DNA of 64,000 nucleotides from JAJRXC01 sp047639555. Its GTDB lineage: Bacteria > Actinomycetota > Acidimicrobiia > Acidimicrobiales > Aldehydirespiratoraceae. The stretch is taken from the NCBI GenBank assembly GCA_047639555.1, contig JBLIOE010000020.1, positions 1 through 64,000 on the forward strand. The letters are read 5' to 3'. How positions within the stretch are numbered: position 1 is the stretch's first letter; the number at the start of each line of letters is the position of its first letter. Positions 33,238 to 42,784 of this stretch are shown here, one piece after another. A program made the translations under genes and the position numbers. The notes under the pieces are model-generated. The model had not been told where the DNA came from. It did no database searches and worked only from the letters and a program-made list of their open reading frames with translations.

Positions 33238-34323
33238 ATGAACGACGACGAGAAGGTTCTGTCCGGGGAAGCGTGGGCGGAGTTCTGTGATCAGCTGAAG
33301 GCCGCGGGCGAGTTGGTGCAGACGCGCTCCGAAGACGACCTCGACAAGGCGGAGGGGTATCGCTACCTCACTCGCCTTCTTCGCGGCGGGCTGAGCAGCT
33401 ATTTCGAGACGGGCGACTCGAAATTTCCCGTCATTCGACCAATGCCGTACCAGCTGAAGATCGGGTCAGATAACCCCGACTCGAACTACATGACTACTCC
33501 GATTGATGGTCGGCTGAACTATCGCATCACCGGCCATCGCGGCACTGTTCACTATCTGTCCATCAGCGCGTTCGCCGGCAACTATGGGGCGGGTCAGGAT
33601 CGACTGGGTTTGATGGGGTTCATCGACGGTAACGATCTGTTGGTCGACGACGATGGCCAGGTCGAGATCTTTGTTGGTCCTACTCCACACGATCACAACT
33701 GGGTGTCGACAAGACCCGAACCGGGCAGTCTTGGTATCCGCCAGTTCTTCCTCGACCGCACCACGGAGACCGAGGCCGACCTCCACATCGAGTGCCTCGA
33801 CCATGACGAGTCACCGAAAAATCTCACCCCCGAAGGGCTGGGGAAGCAGCTGGCCGGTGCGTCAATGTTTGTGGCCGGCTGTTCGGAAATTTTCACGGGA
33901 TGGGTCGACGACCTCATGGAGGAGAGCTGCAACGCGTTCACCACGAAGGCGGCGCCAATGGGCGGCGCGTGGGGCGACCCAAATCAGATCTTCCGGCATG
34001 GTGGGTTTCGGCTCGCAGAAGGCGAGGCGCTGATCATCGAGTTCACTCCGCCCGAGTGCTTCTACTGGAACTTCCAGGTGAACAATCGGTGGATGGAGAG
34101 CCTCGACTATCGCTGGCTTCCGGTCACCATCAACAAGCACACCGTTCGCCTCGAAGACGATGGATCAGTGCAGTTGGTGCTCGCCCATCGCGATCCCGGC
34201 TTCGGCACCTGGATGACTACGCACGGGCATACACACGGCACGATCGGGCTTCGGTGGAATCAGGCCGAGGAAGACGTGGAGCCCACGATTCGGTTGGTCA
34301 ACCTCGACGACGCACCATCGTGA
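33238..34323 (+). CDS. DUF1214 domain protein (paralogue 2)
   Basis: 361 aa. Same layout as the protein at 18507-19694: N-terminal AWAEFCDQLKAAGELVQ, middle LNYRITGHRGTVHYLS, C-terminal WNFQVNNRWMESLDY and LVLAHRDPGFGTWM. The paralogues are clearly homologous but divergent, so they are not a recent duplication. Function unknown. The 3' end overlaps the convergent methyltransferase gene by 26 bp. Confidence 0.8.
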   Translation: MNDDEKVLSGEAWAEFCDQLKAAGELVQTRSEDDLDKAEGYRYLTRLLRGGLSSYFETGDSKFPVIRPMPYQLKIGSDNPDSNYMTTPIDGRLNYRITGHRGTVHYLSISAFAGNYGAGQDRLGLMGFIDGNDLLVDDDGQVEIFVGPTPHDHNWVSTRPEPGSLGIRQFFLDRTTETEADLHIECLDHDESPKNLTPEGLGKQLAGASMFVAGCSEIFTGWVDDLMEESCNAFTTKAAPMGGAWGDPNQIFRHGGFRLAEGEALIIEFTPPECFYWNFQVNNRWMESLDYRWLPVTINKHTVRLEDDGSVQLVLAHRDPGFGTWMTTHGHTHGTIGLRWNQAEEDVEPTIRLVNLDDAPS

Positions 34324-34960
34324 TGCCGTCGCCCACGGTGAGCTGGACCACTTCGACGCGCTCATCGGCGGCGATGAAGTCATTGAGCTTCCGTAGCGCG
34401 ATCGTGTCGTCGTCTTCGGCGCCGGAGTCGGGCAACACCGCGCCGCTCCACAGCGTGTTGTCGATCAGAATCACGCCCCGGGGTGAGAGCCGAGCGAGGA
34501 TCTCCTCGTAGTAGCCCTGGTAGCCGCCCTTGTCCGCGTCGATGAAGGCAAAGTCGATCGTGGGTTCGGCCGGGAGGGCCTGCAGCGTTTCGAGCGCAGG
34601 CGCCAGCTGCAGGTCGATCTGGTCGGCAACGCCGGCTGCCTCCCAATGGGGGCGGCCGATCGAGGTCCACTCGTCGCTGATGTCGCAACAGAGCAATCGC
34701 CCACCGGGGGCAAGGCCGCGCGCAATACACAAGGCCGAGTAGCCGGTGAACGTGCCGACCTCGACGGCGAACTTCGGCTGCATCGTGGCGGCCAAGATCG
34801 ACATGAAGGCGCCCTGGTCCTGGCCGATCTGCATGATTGACATCACGCCGACCTTCTCGCTGGTGTCTTCAATCAGAGCTCGCTGGATGGCATCGGGACG
34901 GGTGCTGTGGGCGACGACATAGTCGGCGACCTCGGGCGTGGCGATGGAAACGCGGCTCAT
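34298..34960 (-). CDS. Class I SAM-dependent O-methyltransferase (COMT-like)
   Basis: 220 aa, methyltransferase-3 family. SAM site VEVGTFTGYSALCIARGL (near 68-85), the metal and catalytic Asp in FAFIDADKGGY (near 137-147) and DNTLWSGAV (near 164). These cation-dependent enzymes methylate catechol-type hydroxyls or caffeoyl-CoA analogues. Its start overlaps the VOC stop (ATGA), making the order hydrolase-VOC-methyltransferase, an aromatic-compound theme. Confidence 0.85.
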   Translation of the reverse strand: MSRVSIATPEVADYVVAHSTRPDAIQRALIEDTSEKVGVMSIMQIGQDQGAFMSILAATMQPKFAVEVGTFTGYSALCIARGLAPGGRLLCCDISDEWTSIGRPHWEAAGVADQIDLQLAPALETLQALPAEPTIDFAFIDADKGGYQGYYEEILARLSPRGVILIDNTLWSGAVLPDSGAEDDDTIALRKLNDFIAADERVEVVQLTVGDGITMVRRRG

Positions 34961-35658
34961 GATGCTCGTGGAGTAGGGACAGGCGGATCGGGATAGTTCA
35001 TCGAGGCGGCGACATCGTCATCAGACATCGCCGCCAGGATCGCGAGTACCTCTTCGGGATACCCCATCGCGGGCTTGGTGGTGTCGAGCGGGGGCTGGGC
35101 CATCGATCCCGGTTCGCCATTCGGATCGGCGGGTGGATTGCGATACGCGGCGAGCTCAGCGGTGCTGATCCCGGCCAGCGCGACGACCTCCGGGTCGATC
35201 CAATTGTCGGCCGGAATGGCGGTGGCCGATGTCGCGACCTCAAGGGTCAATCCTTCCGGGCCGCCGAAGTAGATCGAGTGGCACATGCCGTGATCGACCG
35301 GACCGAGCACGGTGACCCCATGGTCGCGAATGCGGTCACGCAATCGGAGCAGTTGGTCGAGATCGTCGGCGTTGAACGCGACGTGTTGCATTGTGCCCGG
35401 AGCCGAGGGGTCGGCCGGTGTGCCGGAGTGGGTGACACCTGGGATCGCCTCGATCTCGCCATTGGCGGCCATCTCCACGAACGCGACCGAACACGACGGG
35501 TTGAGTTCGACGAACGCATGCCAGGCCTCGACGCCATGCATCCAATACAACGCGACCAGCTTTGCGCCAAGTACCTGGGTGAAGAACTCGATCTGGGTCT
35601 TCACACTGGCGGTGGAGATGGCGAGGTGGTGAACGCCGGTGGGTTGCGTGACGGTCAT
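34957..35658 (-). CDS. VOC-family glyoxalase/extradiol dioxygenase-like protein
   Basis: 233 aa. Vicinal-oxygen-chelate fold with the metal ligands at VHHLAI (His, near 9), MQHVAF (His, near 89) and LTLEVA (Glu, near 140). Such proteins are ring-cleavage dioxygenases, glyoxalases or isomerases. A Pro-rich C-terminal tail of about 80 residues is unusual for a single-module VOC protein. The ATG at 35658 leaves one base after the hydrolase stop, so it is cotranscribed. Confidence 0.8.
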   Translation of the reverse strand: MTVTQPTGVHHLAISTASVKTQIEFFTQVLGAKLVALYWMHGVEAWHAFVELNPSCSVAFVEMAANGEIEAIPGVTHSGTPADPSAPGTMQHVAFNADDLDQLLRLRDRIRDHGVTVLGPVDHGMCHSIYFGGPEGLTLEVATSATAIPADNWIDPEVVALAGISTAELAAYRNPPADPNGEPGSMAQPPLDTTKPAMGYPEEVLAILAAMSDDDVAASMNYPDPPVPTPRAS

Positions 35659-35659
35659 G

Positions 35660-36502
35660 TCAGTTGGCTTTCTGGTTGGCAAGCTCGACGAGTTGGCGAC
35701 GGCACCACTCGGCGACGATGGGGGAGTACTCCCGCGTGTGAAACATCATCAGCTGATGCACTCCTCCCGGATGTTCGTACACCTCCACCGGCCCGCCAAC
35801 AAGTGCCGCGACGGCACGCACAATGGCCGGTGCAGCAATTGGGTCGTTCTCGCCGACGGTGAAGAGAATCGGGCTCGTGTTGTCGGCGGGAGCCACGACC
35901 GGGTCGTAGGTGTAAAGCGTGGCGTACGAGGCGAGGTCGAAGTACCAACTATTGAGCGGGTCGGTTTCCTTCTGCTCGAGTGCTCCCTTGTAGCCGTAGT
36001 CCTCGTCGAGATCGAGGAAACGACGGATGTCGAAGCGGGCGGTCTCGCCGACTTCGGCCAGGATCCGCTGGCCATCGGGGGTGCGCCACGGCGACTGCAG
36101 GGCCGCATCGGTGCCGGGGACGGCGTAACCCATCAGGATCGCGCCGGCGACGTGCTCCGACGTTCCCACGAGGCCATACGCCGGCATCACGCCCAGACTG
36201 GATCCCTTGGCAAACACCGGGAGACCGGTGAGGTCGTGGATATGGGCGGCCACTTTCGCGCCGGCCTCGACCCATTCATCGACGGTCCATTTGCCTTGAC
36301 GGGTGGCCATGGCCGATCGTCCGTGACCGGGCAGATCGACGGACCACACATCAACGCCGCGGGCGGCGTGATGCCCGCAGAACTCGTCGTAGATACCGCC
36401 GTGTCCACCCATGCCGTGAATGACAAGCAACGCGTGATCGGGGTTGGGGCCTTCGAATCGGTAGGTAAACGTGCCCTCGATAATGTGTTCGGTTCTTTGC
36501 AC
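35660..36502 (-). CDS. Alpha/beta-hydrolase
   Basis: 280 aa. HGMGG oxyanion motif (near 29-33), nucleophile elbow GSSLG (near 100), acid in GENDP (near 218) and His in GGVHQL (near 247). The Ser-Asp-His triad is complete. The start is a GTG at 36502 with an AGAGG site in front. Likely an esterase, lactonase or C-C hydrolase. The operon with VOC and methyltransferase fits meta-cleavage-type aromatic catabolism, but that is inference. Confidence 0.82.
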   Translation of the reverse strand: MQRTEHIIEGTFTYRFEGPNPDHALLVIHGMGGHGGIYDEFCGHHAARGVDVWSVDLPGHGRSAMATRQGKWTVDEWVEAGAKVAAHIHDLTGLPVFAKGSSLGVMPAYGLVGTSEHVAGAILMGYAVPGTDAALQSPWRTPDGQRILAEVGETARFDIRRFLDLDEDYGYKGALEQKETDPLNSWYFDLASYATLYTYDPVVAPADNTSPILFTVGENDPIAAPAIVRAVAALVGGPVEVYEHPGGVHQLMMFHTREYSPIVAEWCRRQLVELANQKAN

Positions 36503-36515
36503 GGAGACCTCTCGT

Positions 36516-36548
36516 GGCTGGCTGTCCCCACCGTAGGGGCAGCCAGCC
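36516..36548 (-). terminator. Strong hairpin terminator after the protease gene
   Basis: GGCTGGCTG (36516-36524) pairs with CAGCCAGCC (36540-36548), extended by CCCC/GGGG with a one-base bulge and a six-base loop. It lies between the protease stop (36571) and the hydrolase start (36502). Confidence 0.65.
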
Positions 36549-36570
36549 AGAGAGAGGAATACGTTGTTCG

Positions 36571-38166
36571 CTAGATGTTGGCGATGAAGGTGGCCAACGC
36601 CTCATCGGCCGCTTCGAGGTCGCGCTGCTGTGGCGCCTGCACCTCGACTCGCACGAGATAGCCGGCATTCAGCGGAGCTGCAGCAAGGATGATGTAGTAC
36701 GTGTCGGTGCCACCGCAGTTGCCGTAGATCTGCAGTGTTCCCGCATACAGCGGGTCTTCGTAGGGCTCGGAGCCGAGGTCGTCACAAACCCCCGAGAAGT
36801 CCCGCTCAAGCAGGAGCGCACCGATATCCGCCGCAGTCCGACCTGGGGCTGATTCAACGATGATGCCGGGTACCGACCAGCTGTCTTGCCAACCCGCGAT
36901 GTCAGGTGAGGCCCAGATGCTTGGTCCGAAGTTTGGGTTCGGTGTGCCGTCTACTTCGGTCCAGGCTGTCGGGATCGAGACCGAGATCAGGCCCTGGTCG
37001 TCGGTGACTTCGGTATAGGAATACGGCGCACCGACGGGAGCGCTGGTGCCGGAGTCGGCGGGTCCATCAGTGTCGCCGCCCAACACGGTGGCCGCGATGA
37101 GCGGCAGTTCGATCGGATCACCGTTGATCTGGCCGCTCAGCACGAGGTCGAGCGACGGACGGTAAATCTCGACGTCCATGGTCGAGTCGTCACCCTGGGT
37201 GCGGAGCACGTCGCAATAGTCCGACATGGTGCCGTCGGTCGCGACGACGAGGTTCTCCAGAGAGATCAACACGTCGCCAGGCTCGATGCCCGCGCTGTCG
37301 GCCGGTGAGCCGCTTTCCACGCTGGAAATGAAGATGCCCGAGAGGCCGCTGTCGAACTGTTGTGCTTCGCCGTTGATGCCGATGGAGTCAACGTTGTTGC
37401 CAGCCATGAGTTGCTCGATGACCGGCCGAGCGTCCTGCGCACCAATCGCGTAGTTGGTGTTGAAATCGTCGCTACCGGCGTAGTTGATGCCGATGACTTC
37501 GCCGTTCTCGTCGACGAGCGGTCCGCCCGAGTTTCCGCCGAGAATCTGCGCGTCGTGTTGGAGCACGCCGTCAACGCTGGCCCAGCTCGATTCGCCGCCG
37601 GCATTGGTGGAGCCGACGATGCCGCTCGTGAGGGTGAAGTCGAGGTTGTCGAAGTCGATCTCGTCGGCCGCGGGGAAGCCGGCGGAGAACACATCGAGCC
37701 CGACCGTGATTGGGTCCTTTCGGAAGGACAGTGGCGTGTAGCCGTCGCCTTCGAGGTCGACGATCGCGAGATCGCTGCACTCGCTGACCGCCACGATGCG
37801 GGCGTTGAGTGACTCGCCATCGGAGAAGCTCACGTCGAGGGTGGCCGCGCCTTGCACCACGTGGTTGTTCGTGACCGCGAGGCCGTCTTCGGAGATCACG
37901 AATCCGGTGCCGGTGAAGCCCGCGTTGTATGCGGCGGCACCGCCTGAGTCAATGAACGTTCCCTGGCCTTGGATCTGCACTACCGATTGTTCCACCTGCG
38001 AGATGTTGAATACCGCAGGTGCCTCGGTCGCGGTTGTGGTGGTCGTTTCTTCGGTGGTTCCTGCTGCGGTCGTGGTCGGGGCGGTTTCTCCGCCTGGCTC
38101 GCCACCGCCGCTGCATGCGGCACTGAAAATTGCCAGCGCGAGGAACATGATCGATATACGTCGCAT
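36571..38166 (-). CDS. Secreted lipoprotein serine protease, HtrA/DegP-like with PDZ domain
   Basis: 531 aa. Lipobox FSAAC (Cys18), Thr/Glu-rich linker, then a trypsin-like domain with His in NNHVVQG, Asp in SDLAIVDLEG and Ser in GGNSGGPL. A PDZ domain follows (LSGIFISSVESGSPADSAGIEPGDV, about residues 275-299, key residues G-I and G-D-V), and a C-terminal domain of about 150 residues without known motif. It should be a membrane-tethered extracytoplasmic quality-control or signalling protease. AAAGGGAG precedes ATG 38166, so the longer upstream frame is not used. Confidence 0.88.
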   Translation of the reverse strand: MRRISIMFLALAIFSAACSGGGEPGGETAPTTTAAGTTEETTTTTATEAPAVFNISQVEQSVVQIQGQGTFIDSGGAAAYNAGFTGTGFVISEDGLAVTNNHVVQGAATLDVSFSDGESLNARIVAVSECSDLAIVDLEGDGYTPLSFRKDPITVGLDVFSAGFPAADEIDFDNLDFTLTSGIVGSTNAGGESSWASVDGVLQHDAQILGGNSGGPLVDENGEVIGINYAGSDDFNTNYAIGAQDARPVIEQLMAGNNVDSIGINGEAQQFDSGLSGIFISSVESGSPADSAGIEPGDVLISLENLVVATDGTMSDYCDVLRTQGDDSTMDVEIYRPSLDLVLSGQINGDPIELPLIAATVLGGDTDGPADSGTSAPVGAPYSYTEVTDDQGLISVSIPTAWTEVDGTPNPNFGPSIWASPDIAGWQDSWSVPGIIVESAPGRTAADIGALLLERDFSGVCDDLGSEPYEDPLYAGTLQIYGNCGGTDTYYIILAAAPLNAGYLVRVEVQAPQQRDLEAADEALATFIANI

Positions 38167-38222
38167 GAATAGCTCCCTTTTTGTTTCGGCCATACATACA
38201 TGACGAAACGAGTTGGAGAGTG

Positions 38223-39470
38223 TTACACCCCCGAAAGAAGTTCTCTGTTGAGACTCTCCGTGGTCGCCTCACCACACAACGCCATCGTTCGACGCATTCC
38301 GGACCACAAGAAGTCCAAGAGCCAGTCGACGCCCGGTTCGCCGGCCGCGCCGAGGGCGTAGAGATACGGTCGGCCGAGCATCACCGCGTCGGCGCCAAGG
38401 GCGACGGCTTTCACGATGTCGCTGCCACGACGAACGCCGCCGTCCGCGATGATCTCGATGTCATCGCCGACCGCATCGCGGCAGGGGGCGACGAGATCGA
38501 TCGGCGCAGGCGAGTCGTCGAGTTGACGCCCACCATGATTCGAAAGACAGGCGGCATCGACGCCATGATCGCGGGCGAGTTCGGTGTCGGCGACGGACTG
38601 GATGCCCTTCAGCACAATCTTCCCGTCCCAGATCGACCGGAGCCATTCGATTTCCTTCCAGGACAGAGAGGGGTCGAATTGAGAGTTCATATGGGCGGCA
38701 AGATCTACGGCACTCGATCCGTCAGGGATCGCGCTGGCTGCGGTGCTGGTGGCCACGTTCGCGAAGACGATCGGTTCGTTGCGAAGGAAGTTCCATGTCC
38801 AGCTTGGACGGCGAGCACCATCAACGAGCGTGCCTACGCCGAGCTTGGGTGGAAGCTCCATGCCGCGACGAACGTCGCGTTCTCGGCGCCCGAGGTTCGC
38901 AGTATCGACCGTGAGAAGTAGAGCCTCGTAGTTCGCGGCGGCCGCCCGTTCGATCATGTCGCGCACCAAACCTCGGTCGCGCCACACGTAGACCTGGAAC
39001 CAGAGGCGACGGTTGCCCTCGCCGCCCCACGGGACTTCGTCGCTTGCTGCCGCCATCTCCTCTATAGAGCGGGTGCCCATTGTCGAAAGGGCGTAGGGGA
39101 TCCCGGCTCGCGCGCAAGCGCGGGCGACGGCCAACTCACCCTGTGGGTGGGCGATTCGGGTAAATCCCGTCGGGGCCAGGACGGCCGGGAACGGGGTGGA
39201 TCGGCCGAGGAGTCGACCGGAGGTGTCGATATCGCTGACATCACGAAGGACACGCGGGATCATGCCGAGCCGGGCGTAGCCGTCGACGTTGTTGGCCAGC
39301 GCTCGTTCGTCTTCTGCGCCTCCATCGATGTAGTCGAAGACGCCGGCCGGAAGCCGACGCTTCGCGTGCCGGCGAAGATCGTCGACGTTGGCAGTAGTCA
39401 GTAGCCGGCGCCTGTTGCCGTTGGGTTCGAAGCGCCGGAATTGGAGGACCGAACGCAGCGACTCCAACAT
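38223..39470 (-). CDS. FMN-dependent alpha-hydroxyacid dehydrogenase/oxidase (LldD/lactate oxidase family)
   Basis: 415 aa, TIM barrel. FDYIDGGAEDE (near 45), LAPTGFTRIAHPQGE (near 100), catalytic His and Arg in SNHGGRQLD (near 312-320) and phosphate-binding DGGVRRGSD (near 345). Oxidises a 2-hydroxyacid such as lactate, glycolate or mandelate. Its start overlaps the LivHMG stop by one base (TGATG), so it is cotranscribed with the unusual importer. This suggests a hydroxyacid is the imported substrate, though that is not proven. Confidence 0.85.
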   Translation of the reverse strand: MLESLRSVLQFRRFEPNGNRRRLLTTANVDDLRRHAKRRLPAGVFDYIDGGAEDERALANNVDGYARLGMIPRVLRDVSDIDTSGRLLGRSTPFPAVLAPTGFTRIAHPQGELAVARACARAGIPYALSTMGTRSIEEMAAASDEVPWGGEGNRRLWFQVYVWRDRGLVRDMIERAAAANYEALLLTVDTANLGRRERDVRRGMELPPKLGVGTLVDGARRPSWTWNFLRNEPIVFANVATSTAASAIPDGSSAVDLAAHMNSQFDPSLSWKEIEWLRSIWDGKIVLKGIQSVADTELARDHGVDAACLSNHGGRQLDDSPAPIDLVAPCRDAVGDDIEIIADGGVRRGSDIVKAVALGADAVMLGRPYLYALGAAGEPGVDWLLDFLWSGMRRTMALCGEATTESLNRELLSGV

Positions 39471-42400
39471 CAGCTGTCGCTGCGGTCGATCGCCCGTTCG
39501 TCGGTGCCGAGGTAGGAGGCGATCACGGCGGGGTCGCTGCGGACAGCCTCTGGATCGCCTTCGGCGATCACGGTTCCCGCCTCGAGACAGTAGACCCGGT
39601 CGCTGATGCTCATGATGAGCGGCATGTCGTGTTCGATGATGAGCATCGACGCACCGATCTCGCGGCGAATCTCCATGATGAGTGGACCGAACGCTTCGGC
39701 CTCGCGCTGGGCGACACCGGCCGTGGGCTCATCAAGGCACAGCACGTCGGCGTCAACGGCGAGAAGGCCGCTGAGTTCAACGATGCGACGGGTGCCGGTG
39801 GAGAGATCGGAGACAAACGAATCGGCATAGCGGCCAAGGCCGAGGAAGTCGATGAGTTCGTCGGCCTCGCTGCGCATCCGACGCTCCGACGCCATGTCGA
39901 GGAACAACGCACTCTTCGCGAACGAGGAGGGGTGGCGGGCTTCAAGTGCCACCTGGACACACTCACGAACGGTCAGCTCGGGGAACAGCGTGGCGGCCTG
40001 GAAGGTACGGCCGAGGCCGAGTGATGCTCGCTTCGGCGAGCTCAGTCCTTCCACATTCTTGCCCAGGAGCACGACCTTGCCGACGGAAGGCACGTAGCCG
40101 CCGATGGCATTCATGATGGTGGACTTGCCTGCGCCGTTGGTGCCGATCAGGCCGACGATCTCGTCCTTGCCGATTTCGATACTGACATCGTTGACCGCGA
40201 CGTTGCCGCCGAATCGGACGGTGATGTTGCGGGTCGACAATGCGACCTCGCGGCCCGAGTCGGAGACCGGGAGTGTGGGGTACACCTTGGGTGGACGGGG
40301 CGCCGCGGCGATCATGTCTCGCTGGAACCAGCGACCGACCATCAGCGGCCAGACGAAGGGCACAACCGGCTCGACGAGGAGGTACAGCGAGTATCCGACC
40401 TTGGTGCCGGGCGCACCGATATGGGCCGCCGACTTCTGCGAAATCTTCACCAGTAAGGCCAGCGAGACCAGGCCCGAGATGAATGACGCCACCATGTAGA
40501 GGCCGAACCAACCGTTGTCGCCGTTGCCGGCGAGATGGTCGACTGCGGCGAGGGCAATAGTGGCCAGGCTGGCCACCTTCAGAACCAACACGATGCCGCT
40601 CAGTGCGGACTCCCACATCGGCGGAGTCTCCGAGGCGGTCTTGGTCGTTCCGTCGTCTCGTTTCAGAGCCTGCGGAGTTGCGGTGGTGCTCGTTGTCTCC
40701 ACGAGGCCGTAGCGCCGCTCGGCTCGTACCACCGCCGCGTCGCGGACCTTGTAGGCGATCTGGACGAAGCCGCCGGGGAAGTACATCAACATCACGAGGA
40801 AACCCACGCTCGAGGTGACGAGGCTGATGAGGGCGTTGTCGGGGAAGAAGGTGGGAAGACCGCGCACCCAGAAGGCACCCAAGACCGGACCGATCACGGA
40901 GCCGAGGCCACCGATCACGACCATGTTGACGACCTGGAGTGAATCGCCGATTTGGAAGTGCGCTTCGGTGAAACGAATGTTGCGGGCGGCGTTGGCAAAC
41001 ACCGCGCCGCCCAGGCCCGCGATGCCGCCGGCGACCGCAAACGCCGTGAGCTTCATGCGTACGGGCGAGACGGTGTACGCCGACGCAGTGTCGGTGTTGT
41101 CTCGCACTGCGATGATCGATCGACCAATGCCGGACCGTCGAAGGCGTCCGATCACGAGGATGCAAAGAATCAGGCAACCAAGGGCGAAGTAGAAGTACGT
41201 CCGTTGGTCCTTGAGATCCCAGGTGTAGAACCAGCCACGTTCGAACTTGACTGAACTGTCGCCGTTGCTGAAGAACGGTCGGTGGTAGATGTATTTCTCT
41301 GCCGCGATCGCGAACGCAAACGTGGAGATCGCGAGCAAGATTCCTCGCACACGGAGCGCGCCGATACCCGTGATGGCGGCGATGCCAGCGGTGGTGAACA
41401 CCGCGATCACCATTGAGGGCACCGCGGGGATGCCGCTCCACTGCACATCGATAAGTCGAGTCTCGGCATAGCCGATGTCGAACTCGACGCCTCGGTTGAG
41501 CGCGGCGGCGGTGAGCGCGCCAATGCCGGCGTAGGACATCTGGGCAAGCGACACCTGGCCGGACCAGCCGGTGATGACGGTGAGCGAAGCGGTGACCATC
41601 GCGAACGCGGCGATCGTGCTGTAGAGGAAGAACTTCGAGGGCACGATTCTCGTGGGTACCTCGTTCCAGAACCAGATGTATTGGTCAGCGAAGCTGAAGA
41701 GGCTCTCGTGATGCCATGAGATCATCACGATGACAAACAACAGCGTGCCGATCGCCAGGCGAGGCATGTGGCGGATCCACCAGATCTGACGGACGTGGGC
41801 CGGAAGGGGCTTCACCTTCGGCGCAAAGTTCAGTGGCCCTTCGTCGTTGTTGTTCCGGCTCTGCCAGTACATCGCGATGATGACGGCGATGAAGACGAGC
41901 AGGGTTGACAAGCCGGGGTCACGGTTGAAGTTGAAGGTGAAGAGGTTGTCGGCGAGCGCAATAACAACGCCGCCCAGCATCGCCCTCGGGAATGAGCGCA
42001 TTCCCGCGATGACTGCGGCGGCGAGGGCATTGGTCAGCGTGAACGGGCCGAGGTTGTCGATGCCCGACGGGCTGTTGCCACTGCTTAACAGGATCATCGA
42101 GAGCGTGGCGAGGAAGCCGGCGATTGTCCAGACGACCGACGAAACAACGTGGGGATTGATGCCGGAGAGTCGGCTGAGCTGGGGGTTGTCGGCCGACGCG
42201 GTAATCGACTTGCCGAACGTGGTGCGGCTCATCAGGAGGCCGAGAAGAACGGCCAGGATCGGAACGAGAATCAGCTTCTGGATCTCGGGTCCCTTGATGA
42301 GGATGCCCTCATCGGCGCCGATACCAATGGAAGGGAAGCCCTCGAACACGCCGCCCACGCCTTCCCAACTTCGACCAATCGCGGCCGGATACTTCACCTG

Positions 42401-42784
42401 CGAGCCCTCGACGTCGGGGAAGGTGAGGAGCACGATCGCTCGCCAGAAGTCGGCGATGGCCACTGTGGCGATCAACAAAACAATGCGCGGTCTATGGAAG
42501 AGCCGTTTGACCACGATCACTTCGGTGACGAGGCCCAAAAGGGCGCCAACCAGCAGCGAGATCACGAGCGCAAGCCAGAACGGGAAGTTCCAGTTCAGGA
42601 CTAAGAGTGCGAAGAGCGCAGCACCGGGCAAGCCCATGTTGCCGGCGCCGAAGTTGATCACTCGCGTACTGCGGTAGATCAGCACGATGCCCATGGCCAG
42701 AAGGCCGAAGACCAAGCCTTGGACGAGTGTGAGGAAGAGCAGGCGACGGGTGATCCACGTGGCCAGTAGGAAAGTGCTCTCCAT
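39470..42784 (-). CDS. LivH-LivM-LivG triple fusion ABC importer protein
   Basis: 1104 aa. Domain order: LivH-like permease about 1-310 (YRSTRVINFGAGNMG at the N-terminus), LivM-like permease about 345-690 (ITGWSGQVSLAQMSYAGIGA; coupling loop AVRDNTDTASAYTVSPVRMK), a linker of about 160 residues with roughly three extra helices (720-830), then a LivG ATPase about 855-1095 (Walker A GTNGAGKST, RTFQAATLFPELTV, signature LSTGTRRIVEL, Walker B VLCLDEPTAGV, switch IIEHDMP). The extra helices between permease and ATPase have no counterpart in standard Liv proteins. One-base overlap with the MFS-LivF gene upstream and the oxidase gene downstream. No substrate-binding protein gene is adjacent. Confidence 0.88.
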   Translation of the reverse strand: MESTFLLATWITRRLLFLTLVQGLVFGLLAMGIVLIYRSTRVINFGAGNMGLPGAALFALLVLNWNFPFWLALVISLLVGALLGLVTEVIVVKRLFHRPRIVLLIATVAIADFWRAIVLLTFPDVEGSQVKYPAAIGRSWEGVGGVFEGFPSIGIGADEGILIKGPEIQKLILVPILAVLLGLLMSRTTFGKSITASADNPQLSRLSGINPHVVSSVVWTIAGFLATLSMILLSSGNSPSGIDNLGPFTLTNALAAAVIAGMRSFPRAMLGGVVIALADNLFTFNFNRDPGLSTLLVFIAVIIAMYWQSRNNNDEGPLNFAPKVKPLPAHVRQIWWIRHMPRLAIGTLLFVIVMISWHHESLFSFADQYIWFWNEVPTRIVPSKFFLYSTIAAFAMVTASLTVITGWSGQVSLAQMSYAGIGALTAAALNRGVEFDIGYAETRLIDVQWSGIPAVPSMVIAVFTTAGIAAITGIGALRVRGILLAISTFAFAIAAEKYIYHRPFFSNGDSSVKFERGWFYTWDLKDQRTYFYFALGCLILCILVIGRLRRSGIGRSIIAVRDNTDTASAYTVSPVRMKLTAFAVAGGIAGLGGAVFANAARNIRFTEAHFQIGDSLQVVNMVVIGGLGSVIGPVLGAFWVRGLPTFFPDNALISLVTSSVGFLVMLMYFPGGFVQIAYKVRDAAVVRAERRYGLVETTSTTATPQALKRDDGTTKTASETPPMWESALSGIVLVLKVASLATIALAAVDHLAGNGDNGWFGLYMVASFISGLVSLALLVKISQKSAAHIGAPGTKVGYSLYLLVEPVVPFVWPLMVGRWFQRDMIAAAPRPPKVYPTLPVSDSGREVALSTRNITVRFGGNVAVNDVSIEIGKDEIVGLIGTNGAGKSTIMNAIGGYVPSVGKVVLLGKNVEGLSSPKRASLGLGRTFQAATLFPELTVRECVQVALEARHPSSFAKSALFLDMASERRMRSEADELIDFLGLGRYADSFVSDLSTGTRRIVELSGLLAVDADVLCLDEPTAGVAQREAEAFGPLIMEIRREIGASMLIIEHDMPLIMSISDRVYCLEAGTVIAEGDPEAVRSDPAVIASYLGTDERAIDRSDS

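Noticed and set aside
39963..41441. 492-codon open frame on the minus strand
   Set aside because: Lies in a second frame of the LivHMG fusion; Arg/His-rich shadow with no family resemblance.
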